NCBI GenBank assembly: GCA_039096225.1
Contig: JBBPEB010000033.1
Location: 265,001-329,000, forward strand
DNA length: 64,000 bases
Direction: 5' to 3'
Source of the DNA: Blastocystis sp. Blastoise
Lineage: Eukaryota; Sar; Bigyra; Opalinata; Blastocystidae
Part shown: positions 30,899 through 46,984 of the stretch, in pieces
How the letters are laid out: every line of letters starts with the position of its first letter
Numbering within the stretch: position 1 is the stretch's first letter
Program-made: the position numbers and the translations under genes
The notes under the pieces: generated by a model
What the model saw: only the letters and a program-made list of their open reading frames with translations
Told to the model about the DNA's origin: nothing
Databases searched by the model: none

Positions 30899-31822
30899 CT
30901 TATTATGAAATAATAATATAATTCAACACTATAAAATAGAGAGAAAGAAAAGTCAACATCTCCAAATTAAGAAACCGACTCCAACCTTTTAAAAGTTCCA
31001 TGGTTTTTGGGAATATTGTGACGAAGGATGTGACATTAGATCTTCTACTATTCAATGCCTACAAAGTGAATAAATGAAAAGATCTCCAATTAAACGAAGA
31101 ATATTAACGGGGAAACGGACAAATAGATTTTTATTGTTGTCTAAATGAAGAAGAAGTGATTTTTTGTAAAGATGACACAATCATTTGTCATCGAAAACAG
31201 AATAGGAAATTGACTTCAAGAAATTAGTGTTCCCACGGGAATGATATCGAGAAACAGAGAAAAGTCGAATTTTGATCATTGAAAAATAATAAATGTTTGC
31301 TTAGAATTATGTTATCTGTGTACTGACACAACCTAATGACAAATGATTAATAATAACCTATTTGAAGTTCTTCCAACATATATAGTTCTTTATTTTCATT
31401 TATACCAACGACTACAGCATAATGGAAAGATAAATGTAGTATAGGATACAATAGATGAACACCATTGCTCCTTTAACATAATTTTGATGTTAACATGTAA
31501 TAATTCATTATATTAATTATTCAGAATTAACACAGAAACACAAGATGACGTTTTTTTAAACAAACAGTACTTTATATTATGAGAAAAATGGTTATTTCAA
31601 AAATGTCAAAATTGGGACATATAGGCTTATAACTTTTAAACAAAACATAATAAATATGAAATACTAGAGAAATTGATATAAAAAATTATTTATTGTATAA
31701 AACTCTAGACACTATTAAACCGAACGAATGGTCAGTTTTCAGCACAGCAGATAATTTGAATAATATAAAACAAATAAAATGATTGAAAAGGATATCATTG
31801 AAGAGAAAAATAGAATATAATT
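30899..31822. other. Intergenic spacer between the two paralogues
   Basis: This 920-base spacer is less AT-rich than most. TTCCCACGGGAA, a perfect palindrome apart from its centre, lies at 31230-31241 and belongs to the recurrent GC-rich motif described in the findings. I see no gene. Confidence 0.5.
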
Positions 31823-32244
31823 TTATACATGAACTGATTTTGACCCAATTGGTTTTTGATCACCGATGAATTTGACTTCTTTAGCTTTCATATTTTTCCA
31901 GACAATAAATAATACAACAGCTACAATAATAAGACCCACACCACATAAACAACATAAAACAATAATTCCCGTGAAATAAGGAGAACATCCATCATTTCCT
32001 GCATGAGTATATAAAGATCCATCTATCAAAATATCACCATTATCTATAATATATATATAAATAGTGCTTTATTTATTATAAGATTTATAATTGTTATAAA
32101 GACTATAGAAGTTGTCTAATTTCTATGTTATAGTTAAAACTATTAGTCAATATACCTGTAGATTCTAAAGTGACATAAGGATCTTCATATGTCATAGATT
32201 TGAATATATTTTGGAATTTAGAATCACATGTATATAAACTATAG

Positions 32245-32337
<93 letters not shown>

Positions 32338-32385
32338 GATAATAATAAGTATAATAATTATAATAATAATAATAATAAAACGACA

Positions 32386-32422
<37 letters not shown>

Positions 32423-33015
32423 TATAATTACTTGAAATCGATGAATTTTCCATCAGTCATTGTTGTGTTGCATGTCATAATTTTAGAACATTCTTTTGCA
32501 TCATAAATCATAATTCCAATACCCATAAAGTCAAGAGAATAAGAATCTATATATATAAAAGAATAAACAATAGTTCTACTATTTATTATAAAACAAAACA
32601 TATTTAAAGAGAATAGTTAAACAATTATATAAGACATATATATACTTGGAGGTGATTCAATAGGTGCTAAACGAGATCTATAAAAAAATATGATAAAACT
32701 ATTAAAATAATAATACCTAGTAACAGTTCCATATAATTTAGAGTTCTCACAATTGTTACCAATATAGAAAACATTAATATTCTGCAACATAATGGGAACA
32801 CCAAATTTATTGACAACAATACTGTATTCAATATCTATTTACGAGTTAATATGACTTTAATAATAAGGAGAATACTTTGTCCTTCAATTGAGCATTGATC
32901 TGAATACTCACCACACACTACATTTTAAATTAAAATAAAGTATTAATATGATACAAGCCGCTTGAGAAAGGATGCTGAATGCAAGAATCACAGTAATAAA
33001 AAGAAGAGATTTCAT
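31823..33015 (-). CDS. Type I membrane protein of unknown family, paralogue B
   Basis: Seven or so exons join from the ATG at 33015 to the TAA at 31823-31825. A signal peptide (MKSLLFITVILAFSILSQAAC) runs into CGEYSDQC, then an ectodomain of about 175 residues with Cys in NNCENS, KECSKIMTCNTT and YTCDSKF. A juxtamembrane NDGCSPYF follows, then a Cys/Gly-rich membrane helix (GIIVLCCLCGVGLIIVAVVL) and a 25-residue basic tail ending KSVHV. The plan and the CG-x-Y-x-D-x-C opening match paralogue A. An intron at about 32239-32426 holds AAT/ATGATA repeats. The membrane helix is Cys-rich where paralogue A's is not, so palmitoylation is possible here. Function unknown. Confidence 0.75.
32239..32426. 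repeat. AAT/GATAAT repeat in an intron
   Basis: An AAT-based tract with interspersed GATAATGATAAT blocks in two introns of paralogue B. Confidence 0.85.
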
Positions 33016-33869
33016 AACCTTTGTAACTTACAATAAAATAAAAGTGATAAATAAGAGAATTCATAGAAGACAAAAAAGAATCTAAGGTAATTGGATTTGT
33101 TAGTGACATCAATAATTGTGTTGGATACGACAGAATATTTCATGTCAAGGTTGGATGAAGACGAATTCACGAGAAAATAGAATAATATAGTGTATTCTTC
33201 ATAACTTTCATAATTATTTTGTGGAGATGTCTCAATATGTTAGAAACCAATGTGATATACGAAGAAAATTAGCCAATAGAATGAGAGATCATTCCATTCT
33301 TTGTTGAGGGTGGAATGAAAAAGAGACATGAATGAAATGAGTATTTTTCATGTCTTTTTCATGATCATGAAAGAACTATTTAGGAGAGAATTTATGTGTA
33401 TTAAGTTTGGGAATATTAAAGCTAATTCAAGAATGAATATGAAGATCAAACAAAACACATTGAGTAGATTATTAATGATGTAGAAAAAAGTAGAAAAATA
33501 AAGTTGTGAAAAAAGAAATAACAAATATATACAAAAACTCATATTGAAGACAATTTATATTTAGATAATTATGTCTTTTCAATGAAAAACAAGACAAACA
33601 AAATAATAATAAATATATATATATAGTTTTTATATAAAAAGAAATTTTGATATATAAATAGAATACATAAGAATTAATAAATAAATAAAAAAGTAGATTA
33701 TCCTAAATGTTTATAAAAACTAGCAAGTATATATAGAATATATAGAATATATATATAGAATATATAGAATATAATATAGAATATATAAAATATATTATAG
33801 AATATATATTTAGAATATAGAAGATATCTAAAATATATCTAATATATATCTAATATATATAGAATATAC
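33016..33869. promoter_or_regulatory. Spacer with CCAAT boxes upstream of paralogue B
   Basis: CCAAT boxes lie at 33247-33251 and 33273-33277, about 230-260 bases before the paralogue B start at 33015. The far part (33590-33860) is a run of TAGAATATATA repeats. No gene is visible. Confidence 0.45.
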
Positions 33870-37700
<3,831 letters not shown>

Positions 37701-38843
37701 ATATACATCACAGAAATAGCAAAAATTCTTATTTCTTCCATCATTATCATTTAAAAAAAAATAATGGTTCGTTACTGAAAGAAAGACGGATTTCCAGTCA
37801 TATTCAGAACTATTTAGTAGAGAATGGTTTATTCATTATATGTTCCTAAATATTCTGACAATGATGGAAGTATTCTATTTAATATACTTTAGATGCGCTT
37901 CTGTATCTTTGTATGGTAAAACCATGTGAATAAGTCATTGTGTTGAATTGAAATGGTAAGGTTTTTATTCATTTTGTGATATTTATTTTCTTATTTTTTT
38001 GTCAATGTCCTGTAATGTTTTATTAAGAGTCATGGATTATATTAATCAAGAGAAAGTCGTGAAATCTAAATTTCTTCTTCGGGGTGTGTATTGCTATTAT
38101 TTCCTCTTTGATAATCGATACAAAATAATAATAGGGCAAAATACGTGATTATTTGTATTACCCATTATGTTATTTATATAACTCGAAACCTGATTTTTCT
38201 TGACACTTCTTAAATACTTTAGAGAATGTGTTCTATGCATGTCAGTCGTTGAATGAATTTAGAAATCAAAAATATAGTACATGTTTTCAATGATATATCG
38301 TTAAGACAAGTGTTCAAGTCTATATTTTATTTAAAAAGGAGTTTCTTTATAAGATCAGATTTAAAAAGGAGTGAAATGGTTTCGCAATTATAAACAGAGA
38401 ATGAACTTGAAATGATAATAAAATATGAAGCATAGTAATAAGAGTTTAGTAAATGAATACACTAAAATAATAAATATTCCAGATTATGAGTAATAAAGTA
38501 GGTAGTTTTATGGATTTTTCATATTTGTTGGGGTTTGAGGAATCATGAGATGTAAAGAATAAATGTGTGGCTACAATACAAAATGATACAGATTGTGTCA
38601 TTCATTGAGAACTTCGTGTATCAAGAGATAACCATGGAAAACTTTGGAATTAATGAGGAGACATAGGCTATTCCCATGAGAATTGAGTTAAGTATTCAAT
38701 CTTCTAGAGAATCCAGTCATACTAAAGTTAACGGAGGTCAAAGAGAAAAGAATCATACCCAATAAAGAATTTATACAATCATTCTATAAATCACATTTAT
38801 TTTGTTTTTACTAAAGTTTTGTTTTCAAGAGAATTAATTTAAA
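37701..38843. other. Divergent spacer, GT37-like / iron ADH
   Basis: This 1.1 kb spacer is slightly less AT-rich than average but has no exon I can support. A short segment around 37740-37760 could be 5' leader of the GT37-like gene. Confidence 0.4.
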
Positions 38844-40035
38844 ATGCCTATGAATAGTTTTGATTTTGTTAATCCCGTTCGTATTGTCTTTGGAAAAGGT
38901 CAAATTGCTAAGCTTGCTACTTACATTCCTGAAGGAAAGAAGGTTCTTGTTACTTATGGTGGTGGTTCCATTAAGAGAAATGGTGTTTATGATCAAGTTA
39001 TGACTGCTCTTAAGGATCATGAAGTCAAAGAATTTGGAGGTATTGAATCTAATCCTGATTATGATACTTTAATGAAGGCTGTTGCTATTCTTAAGGAGAT
39101 GGGAACTGAAGAGACTGTTATTCTTTCTGTTGGTGGTGGTTCCGTAGCTGATGGTTCTAAATTTATTGCTGCTGCTGCTGTTTACAAGCATTCTGAGAAT
39201 ACTTGGGAAATCCTTGAAACTGGTGCTAAGTATGTCAAGGAAAGTGTTCCTTTATATGTAGTTATTACTCTTCCTGCTGTAAGTTTTTTAATATATATAT
39301 TCATTATTTTTTTATTTTGATAAATATAGACTGGTTCTGAAATGAACAATACTGCCGTTATTAGTTACAGAGCTAAGAATGTATATTTTTAATTTTTTTT
39401 TTTTTAAATAAAACCATTTTTTGATAAATAATATATATATATAGCTTAAGCTTGCTTTTGCTACTGATATTGTATATCCTGTAGTATCTATCTTAGATCC
39501 TGAAACTACTCTTTCTCTTCCTACTAATCAAACTGCCAATGGTGTTGTTGATTCTATTGTTCATGTTTTAGAACAATATTGTACTTATCCTATGGGTATA
39601 TTATATATCTTTTATTTATTTAATTATTATTATTATTATTTATTATATATTTATATTATTATATATTTATATTATATATTTATATTATTATATATATATA
39701 TGTTATTATATATAGATGCTGAAGTTCAAGATAGATATGCTGAAGGTCTTCTTATTACTTTAATTGAAAGTGTATTTATATTGAATTTATTCACTCTATA
39801 TATATATATACTCTTCTATACTCTATATTCTTCTATATATATAGGGTAAGAAAGTCATGGAGAATCCTAAGGATCTTAATGCTAGAGCTAATATTATGTG
39901 GGCTGCTACTCAAGCTCTTAATAAGTGGATTGCTCAAGGTGTAGTTGAAGATTGGGCTACTCATATGATTGGGCATGAACTTACTGCTAGTATTGGTCTT
40001 GCTCATGCTGAAACTCTTGCTTGTATTCAACTATA

Positions 40036-40083
<48 letters not shown>

Positions 40084-40633
40084 AATAATAACTAACTAAT
40101 ATCTATTATAGCCTCGTGTTTTTGCTTTCAATTTTGAAAGTAAGAAAGCTAAACTTGCTCAAATGGCTGAACGTGTCTTTAATGTTACTGGTATATATTA
40201 TTATGATTAATATATTATTATATATAACTATATATATTATTATGATTAATGCATTATTATATATAACTATATATATTATTATGATTAATATATTATTATA
40301 TAACTATATATATTATATGATTAATGTATTATTATATATAACTATATGTATTATTATACCACAATAATAATTATTATTTAAATATTAAAATTATGACAAT
40401 TTTATTTAGAAGGTGATGTTGATGCTAAAGCTAAGAAATGTATGGAACTCTTATTTGATTTCTATGAAAATACTATGAAGGTTCCTACTCGTATTTCTAA
40501 GTATTCTTGCTCTCAAGATAAAGCTTGGATTGATCGTGTCTGTGAAAGATTCACTGAACAAGGAGTTAAACTTGGTGAATTAGGCAACATTTTACCTGAA
40601 AATGTAAAACAAATTATTCTTGATAGTTATTAA
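38844..40633 (+). CDS. Iron-containing alcohol dehydrogenase, YqhD/BDH type
   Basis: Seven exons join from the ATG at 38844 (MPMNSFDFVNPVRIVFGKG) to the TAA at 40631-40633, about 385 residues, the usual length. It is a group III iron ADH that reduces aldehydes with NADPH. The nucleotide-binding GGGSVADGSKF and VVITLPATGSEMN are present. So are the metal ligands: Asp and His in NGVVDSIVHVLEQ, and two His in MIGHELTASIGLAHAETLA. The ending PENVKQIILDSY fits YqhD. In bacteria YqhD detoxifies aldehydes; in fermenting protists such enzymes also dispose of reducing power. The gene is intron-bearing, so it is fully eukaryotic in structure, although the family is mainly bacterial. An intron at 40190-40380 carries a 40-base tandem repeat. 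Neighbours downstream are thiol-redox proteins. Confidence 0.93.
40197..40350. repeat. Roughly 40-bp tandem repeat in an ADH intron
   Basis: About four copies of ATTATGATTAATATATTATT followed by ATATATAACTATATAT, with small changes, fill an intron of the iron ADH gene. Confidence 0.8.
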
Positions 40634-40831
40634 AGACTCTATCTTTTGAATGATATATCTTTTAAAAGGAATTTGGTTTCTTAGGAGTCTAACTATTTTT
40701 ATTTGTTAACTATTTTTTTATGAATAACAAAACAAATAAAATTGATAAAAACAATGAACAAGCATTAACATCTAATATAGAAAGATTATAATGGTACAAA
40801 AGAAGAAACATTTTTTTTTATTTATTTTTCC

Positions 40832-41254
40832 TTACGCATACCAAGGGAAAGGTTGTTGGCTTTCAACAGCAGATCTAGCATCAAAATTAATAGGATGACC
40901 TTCAAGATCAAATAAAATGAAAGTAGGAATACTTTGAACACCATATTCATTCATAATTTCTTCACGAAGACTCTCACTATATTTAATAGCATACCAAGGC
41001 ATACCTTCATAATACTCATTAAAACTATGTTCATCACTATCTAAAGAACAGAATATAATTCTTAAAGGCTTATTTTCTTCTTTTAAAGCATTATAAGTTT
41101 TTCTTAATAAAGGAGTAAATCTACGACAAGGAGGACACCAATGAGCAGAAAAATAAATACCAATGAAGTTATCCTTAAGAGAATCTATACTAACTTCACC
41201 TTCATGAGAGATAAGTTTGTTTTCAAAGACTTTTATATTAAGATCAGAAACCAT
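40832..41254 (-). CDS. Tryparedoxin/nucleoredoxin-like protein, paralogue 1
   Basis: An intronless frame from the ATG at 41254 (MVSDLNIKVFENKL) to the TAA at 40832-40834, 140 residues, typical for a single-domain tryparedoxin-like thioredoxin fold. The active site is WCPPC in FSAHWCPPCRRFTPLLRKTY. Later family marks are CSLDSDEHSFNEYY, MPWYAI and the cis-proline SIPTFILFD. Such proteins move electrons between thiol reductants and peroxidases or ribonucleotide reductase; nucleoredoxins repair or regulate partners. No signal or targeting peptide is visible, so it is cytosolic. Its relative at 42197-42737 has the same plan. CCAAT boxes at 41375-41379 and 41403-41407 lie 120-150 bases upstream. 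Confidence 0.9.
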   Translation of the reverse strand: MVSDLNIKVFENKLISHEGEVSIDSLKDNFIGIYFSAHWCPPCRRFTPLLRKTYNALKEENKPLRIIFCSLDSDEHSFNEYYEGMPWYAIKYSESLREEIMNEYGVQSIPTFILFDLEGHPINFDARSAVESQQPFPWYA

Positions 41255-42196
41255 TTTTATTATTTAATATTACTTTTTTGTTATTTATAAATAAATATTT
41301 TATGAGAAAATATCATAAGTTATTTTCAATCATTTAAAAAAGAAGAAATATCTGTACCCAAAAAAGCTTTGGAGCCAATGGAGATACAAAAGAGAATTGT
41401 GTCCAATATATTTGTTCAAAACTTTGTTATCAGTATACTCATTTACCCTAAAGTGACCGAGGAGAATCGCGGGGATTCTTCTGAAAACTAAAAACCCCAA
41501 ACTTTTTAGTTTGTATTCAAATGATTTCATCTTGTGAGTGCACAAATGTTTCTTGAATACTTCTTAAGAATATTCAATATAGATCAAAAGAAATATCTAT
41601 GAAAGAATAACTTGATTCTAAATAAAAGAAGAAATGTTCCCAACATTATGACGATCAACTCCTGGATTCATTATAAAATGAATGACTTATGATATATTAT
41701 AGTTGAATTTATGAAAAATACATGAATTATTAGATATGAAGAATAGATTCATTGATCGTGATACAATCTTAAAGAGATTTTATTCATGCGATAGTTTTTT
41801 AAATGTTTATGAGCTCAGTTAATATAGATTAGAAGTTCATAATAAAAAAAGAAAGTGAAAAAATGCAATTAGACTTCTTTTAATGGATAGCACGAAAAAA
41901 ATGCATCTAATTATAATATACTTTATATTCTATATGATGATTCGCAGCTAACAATCATTTTATTTTTATTTATAGAAACAATTTACCATTTTATATGTGT
42001 TGTGTTGAAATAAATGTTGAAATTTTCTTGTTTTAAACAAACTCAACAACAATTATGGATTATTCATATATTGTAATTAATATCAAATAATATGTATAGC
42101 AGACAACACACACATAAACAACAAATAAATAGTATTTAAAGGAAAAGCAGAAAAAAACAAAAGGAGAATGTTAAAAGATAAAAATATAATTTAAAT
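41255..42196. other. Spacer between the two tryparedoxin-like genes
   Basis: This 940-base spacer contains the CCAAT pair of paralogue 1 (41375-41407), a GC-rich ATCGCGGGGATT at 41464-41475, and AT-rich sequence further right. A minus-strand open frame at 41330-41545 has no recognisable feature. Confidence 0.45.
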
Positions 42197-42737
42197 TTAA
42201 AAAATAGAGCATCCATAACTTTCAGAACCATCATCTACCCAAGGGAAACCATTAGGATTGCTTTCTACAGCATCTCTGGCATGAAGATTAATAACAGCAC
42301 CAGAAGGATCAATCATTACAAAAGTAGGTATAGAACTGACGTTGAACATAGATGCTAATTTTTGACGAGCAGGAGAATCATAAGGAATAGCTAACCAAGG
42401 CATACTATCAAAGTATTCTTGGAAACTATGAAGATCACTATCTGAAGAAACAAAGATGATTTCAAAGTTCTTTCCTTGTTGAATTAAAGAATTGTATGTT
42501 TTTCTTAAAGTAGGAGTGAAACGACGACAAGGAGGACACCAATGAGCACTATAAAACAATAAATGATATATTTTATTTTAAAGAATAAGAAAAAAAAATT
42601 GATTATCTGTATCGTAAAGTTGTATATGCATACGAGAAATAAACACCAATATATTTTCCTTTTAAAGTATCAGGACTGACAATTCCTTGAGAAGATTGTA
42701 AAGAATCTCCAAGAACAGTTAAATCAAGAGAAGACAT
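42197..42737 (-). CDS. Tryparedoxin-like protein, paralogue 2, with CaaX-like tail
   Basis: Two exons join from the ATG at 42737 (MSSLDLTVLGDSLQSSQ) to the TAA at 42197-42199, about 155 residues. The single intron falls just before AHWCPPC. The active site WCPPC is in AHWCPPCRRFTPTLRKTY, followed by VSSDSDLHSFQEYF, MPWLAIPYDSPARQ and the cis-proline SIPTFVMID. It differs from paralogue 1 in a C-terminal extension, DDGSESYGCSIF. The last four residues, C-S-I-F, fit a CaaX prenylation box, which would anchor this copy to membranes while paralogue 1 stays soluble. Prenylation is an inference from the four residues only. Confidence 0.9.
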
Positions 42738-43092
42738 AATGTAATTTTATAGGTAAAACGAAACTAATAAATAAATAATTTTATGAGGAATCTGATATGA
42801 TTATTAATTTAATACGTCATTGTATCCAGATGGTCTTTCTTCTGTTTCCAGAATTTCGATTCGTTTGCTTACAAACTTGCTTTTTCCTATAAATCTCTCT
42901 AAAGAATTTCTAATATAGCAATTGCTCTTTGTTTTCTTAGCAAATTTTCTATTTGCGAGGAATGCCATAAATTCGTGATTATTTTGGAAATCCTTGAGAA
43001 TTCGTCATGGAAATCGTTGGATTTTTTTTCTTCTTATCGAAAGAGAGTTTTCAAAAATAGTTGTTTTCTTATAAAAGTTTATACAATACACT
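42738..43092. other. Divergent promoter region
   Basis: A 355-base head-to-head spacer between paralogue 2 and the Sec14-GOLD gene, somewhat less AT-rich than introns. No specific element was recognised. Confidence 0.4.
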
Positions 43093-45344
43093 ATGTCTCT
43101 TTTAAAAACATTACCTAAAGATCAAGCTGGTATGGATTATCTATTTTAAAATTAGATTTTATTTTTTTTTATAGAAGAGCTTCAATCATTATGCATTAAA
43201 CCTATGAGCGCTCTTAAGCAAAAATATATTGATGAAATGAGATCTAAGGTTGCTGAAGATATTGCCAAAGATTCTTATCCTGATTATATTACTTGTGATA
43301 TTGAATTATTACGTTTCTTAAGAGGTTATCTTTGGAATATGGATGAAGCTATTCAGAAATATCGTGACATGTTGAAATGGAGAAGTGATAATCATATTAA
43401 TGATTATATTAAAGAAGTTGATGCTACTGGAAATGATCCTATGAAAGTCCCTCTCTCTGAAGTCTTTAATGAGTATTTTTAAACATTTTTTTCTGTTTTA
43501 TTTTTATTTATTTTTTAATATTTATTTTTAAAAAATATATTTATTTATTTATATTAATATTTTTATATCTATAACTATTTTGCTATATTAATATATCTTT
43601 TCATAAGAAGAATCACATACTATATATATTTATTTTTAATAGTATTATGAAGAGTAATTATTCCCACGGGACTGATAAAGAAGGAAGAATCTTTGATATT
43701 CGTATGATGGGTAAAACAGACGTCAGCGCCTTCTTAAAACAACCTATTGAAGATGTTGTCAAATATAACGTTTATATTCTTGTATATATATATATATTAA
43801 TGAAATATTATTTTGAATTTTTCTTCATATTTTTTTATATTGATTATTTTAATTTCTTTTTCATGATTGTTATAATAATAATTAGAATTATTGTGATATT
43901 ATAATATAAATAATAATAATTTTGTAATAATAATATACTATAATAATATATAATATATATACTATAATAATATATAATAATATACTATAATAATATATAT
44001 ATTATACTCTAGGAATGGCGTATTCGTTTATTTAATAAATTGAGTGCTGAAAGTGGTCAATTAATTCGAATGGTCGCTATCCAAGATATTGGCGGAGTTG
44101 GTCTTAACTTTGTCTCCAAGTATATATATATATATATATATTCATTTTTATTCTTTTTATTCTATTTATTTTAATAGATATACTATATATTATTTATTTT
44201 ATATTTAATATTTTTTTATTTGTTATCTTTTTTATTTTATATATCCTTATTATATATATATAGTACCTTAATAAGTTATTTCAAAGCTATTTCTCATGTT
44301 ACTTCTGATAATTATCCTGAAACTATGCACAAGTATATATATATATATTCTAAATAATTAAATGTATTAATAACATATATATATAAATAATAATAATAAT
44401 ATTCATATAGATCTTTTATTATTAATATTCCTTATGTGTTTACTACTCTTTGGGGTCTTGTGAAGCCTTTCCTCCATGAGCGTACAGTTAAGAAGATCTC
44501 TATATATAGTAATGATTATTATAAAGATCTCTATGAATATGTAGATACGAAATATATACCTGTATATATATAGTATTATAGGATTATTATGTGATTTATA
44601 TATATATTATGAAGAATATATGTATATTTATATAATTATATTATTATGTATTATATATATTAATATATATATATTTACTGTCTCTTCTCTTTAGGGTATT
44701 TATGGTGGTATTTGTCCTCATACCGGAAAGGAATGTATTCCTGGATATGAAGCTGATGGATATACTTATGTATATATATATATAGAGTATAACTTATATG
44801 ATTATTATATTATATATTAAATTATATAATTATATTATTATATTATATAATAGCATTATATATAATATGATTATATATATAGTTTAATGTTCCTAAGGGT
44901 ATTGTTCATGTCCTTCCTATATCTATGGACAGAGAGACTCAAAAGACGTTGAACATGGATATTACTGTCAAGGATGGTGATATCGACTTATCGGCCTCTG
45001 TATTCTATAATGATAAAGAAGTCAAGGTATATATTTATTTATATATAATGAACAAAAATAAAATATCATTTTCATAATTATAATAATAACTATAATAATT
45101 AGAATCACTATAATAATAATAATAATAACTAAAATAACAACTATAATAATTAGAATAACTATAATAATAACTCTTATCACTATAGATTGGTAGTTGGGGT
45201 AAAGTCAAGTCTCATAAATATAGTTATACATTAGTACCTGAAGATTATGTTCCTGATTCTAAGATTGTTATTAAGATATCATTTAGTAACACTCATAGCT
45301 GGATGAATAGTAAAGATATTAAGGCAAAATTCACTTTTAACTAA
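43093..45344 (+). CDS. Sec14-like (CRAL-TRIO) and GOLD domain lipid-transfer protein
   Basis: Nine or so exons join from the ATG at 43093 (MSLLKTLPKDQA) to the TAA at 45342-45344. An N-terminal CRAL-TRIO-N helix bundle holds ELLRFLRGYLWNMDEAIQKY. The lipid-binding lobe holds GRIFDIRMMGKTD, IRMVAIQDIGGVGLN, IINIPYVFTTLWGLVKPFL and VKKISIYS, with a closing GGICPHTGKECIPGY. A C-terminal GOLD beta-sandwich follows: VDYIPGIYGG-like lid, INGSLSLLS-like VKDGDIDLSASVFYND, and YSYTLVPEDYVPDSKIVIK, ending in an SWMNSKD strand. The same layout is seen in animal SEC14L2-4 and plant patellins. They move lipids or tocopherol between membranes. YSHGT at 43659-43673 uses the rare codons TCC CAC GGG. Confidence 0.9.
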
Positions 45345-45891
45345 TCAAATACTCTCTATCATTTTTATTTAATTAGGATTATTTTATTTTTGACATTTTT
45401 TCTACTGTTGTATTTATTTTTCTCTCTTTGTATATATATTTATATACTTTAAAAAATGTTTTTCTTCACTAAATGAAGTCATATTTTTTATTTTTTTATT
45501 TTGTTTAGTAACCATTCTTTATTATGAAAACATATGAAACTGAACACAACAAACTATATACACAAAATAACTACTTAACCTAGAATTTATATCAAGTTCT
45601 TCATCAATTTCAAATCATCATTAACTTATTTTTTTATATTTCAATTAAGTGAAATCTCAATAGACTTACTAACTTTATTATTAATATATAACTATATACA
45701 ATCAAAGAATACATCAAATAAACAATTTTTTTTACTGTTTTATTCAGAATTATAGTGAAACACAAATGGTTCTCCAAAAACCACATAAAAACGGCATGCA
45801 CAAAACCAAGAGAACTTGAGTTTTTAAAACATATTTATTCATTTACGTGCTTATTAAACATGAATAAGGAAGTTGTTTATGCTAGTATGTT
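45345..45891. other. Intergenic spacer
   Basis: AT-rich spacer before the sugar transporter. Nothing recognisable. Confidence 0.4.
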
Positions 45892-46931
45892 ATGAAACTA
45901 TATATAGTATACGTTGCTTTAGCTCTCGTCAACATTTTTGGTGGTTGTATCTATGGTTTCAACACTGGTATTGTTTCTGGATTAACTTATCCTCTTTTAA
46001 AATGCACTCTCGCTCACGATGAATGGAGTGCTGAAACTCTTTCCTTCTATCAAGGATTATTTAATGCTCTTCTTCTTGTTTTCGCTATTCCATCTTCTCC
46101 TATTTCTGTATGGATTGCTAAGAAATGGGGCTTAAAATGGGTATCTATATAAATTTTCATTAATAATTCTGAATTTTATGTCTATATTAATATAGTCTCT
46201 TATTGTCACTGGTATCATTGCTCTCATCTGTCCTCTTGCCATGATTGCTTATAGTAATTATTGGTATATGACAATCATTAGAGGATTTCTTGGTCTTGCT
46301 ATTGGTTTCACTTCTGCTATTTGTCCCATGTATTCTGCTACTATTGTTGAAGAAAAATATAAAGGAAAAGTCACTACCATTTTCCAATTATCTATTTGTG
46401 TCTCTATTTGCTTAGCTCAAGTATTTAATTTCTGTTTTACTCCTGCTTTTGATGATCATACCTGTACTCCTCTCTCTTTCTTCCAATATGCTATTCAACT
46501 TGGATTTGGGGCTGTTTTCGCTATTCTTCTTCTTATTACCATGATCTTTGCTCCTAATGCTTTCCGTATATATTATATTCTTTATATTCTATTTATAATA
46601 TTTTTTATTTTATATCATTTTTTTTTTCATTTTTTTTTTCATATTTTTTTCATATTAATGTTTATACTATTTATTTATAATATTAAAGGCTATATTTATG
46701 AAATCCTATATATTAATATATATATATATAGCTAGTAAGGGTAAAGTAGCTTCTTCTCTTTCTCTTCTTAAATCTGTTGATGGTAATAAATCCAGTAACT
46801 TATTTGCTAAGAGAGTATGTATTTTTATATATTTTAATATTATCATTTAAAATTATATATATATATATATATATATAGAACTTTAAATGGTTATGTTTCT
46901 CTTTCATGTTAGCTGTTATGAACCAACTTAC

Positions 46932-46984
<53 letters not shown>

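Noticed and set aside
41330-41545. Minus-strand 71-codon frame
   Set aside because: It overlaps the CCAAT promoter pair of the tryparedoxin-like gene and has no recognisable feature.
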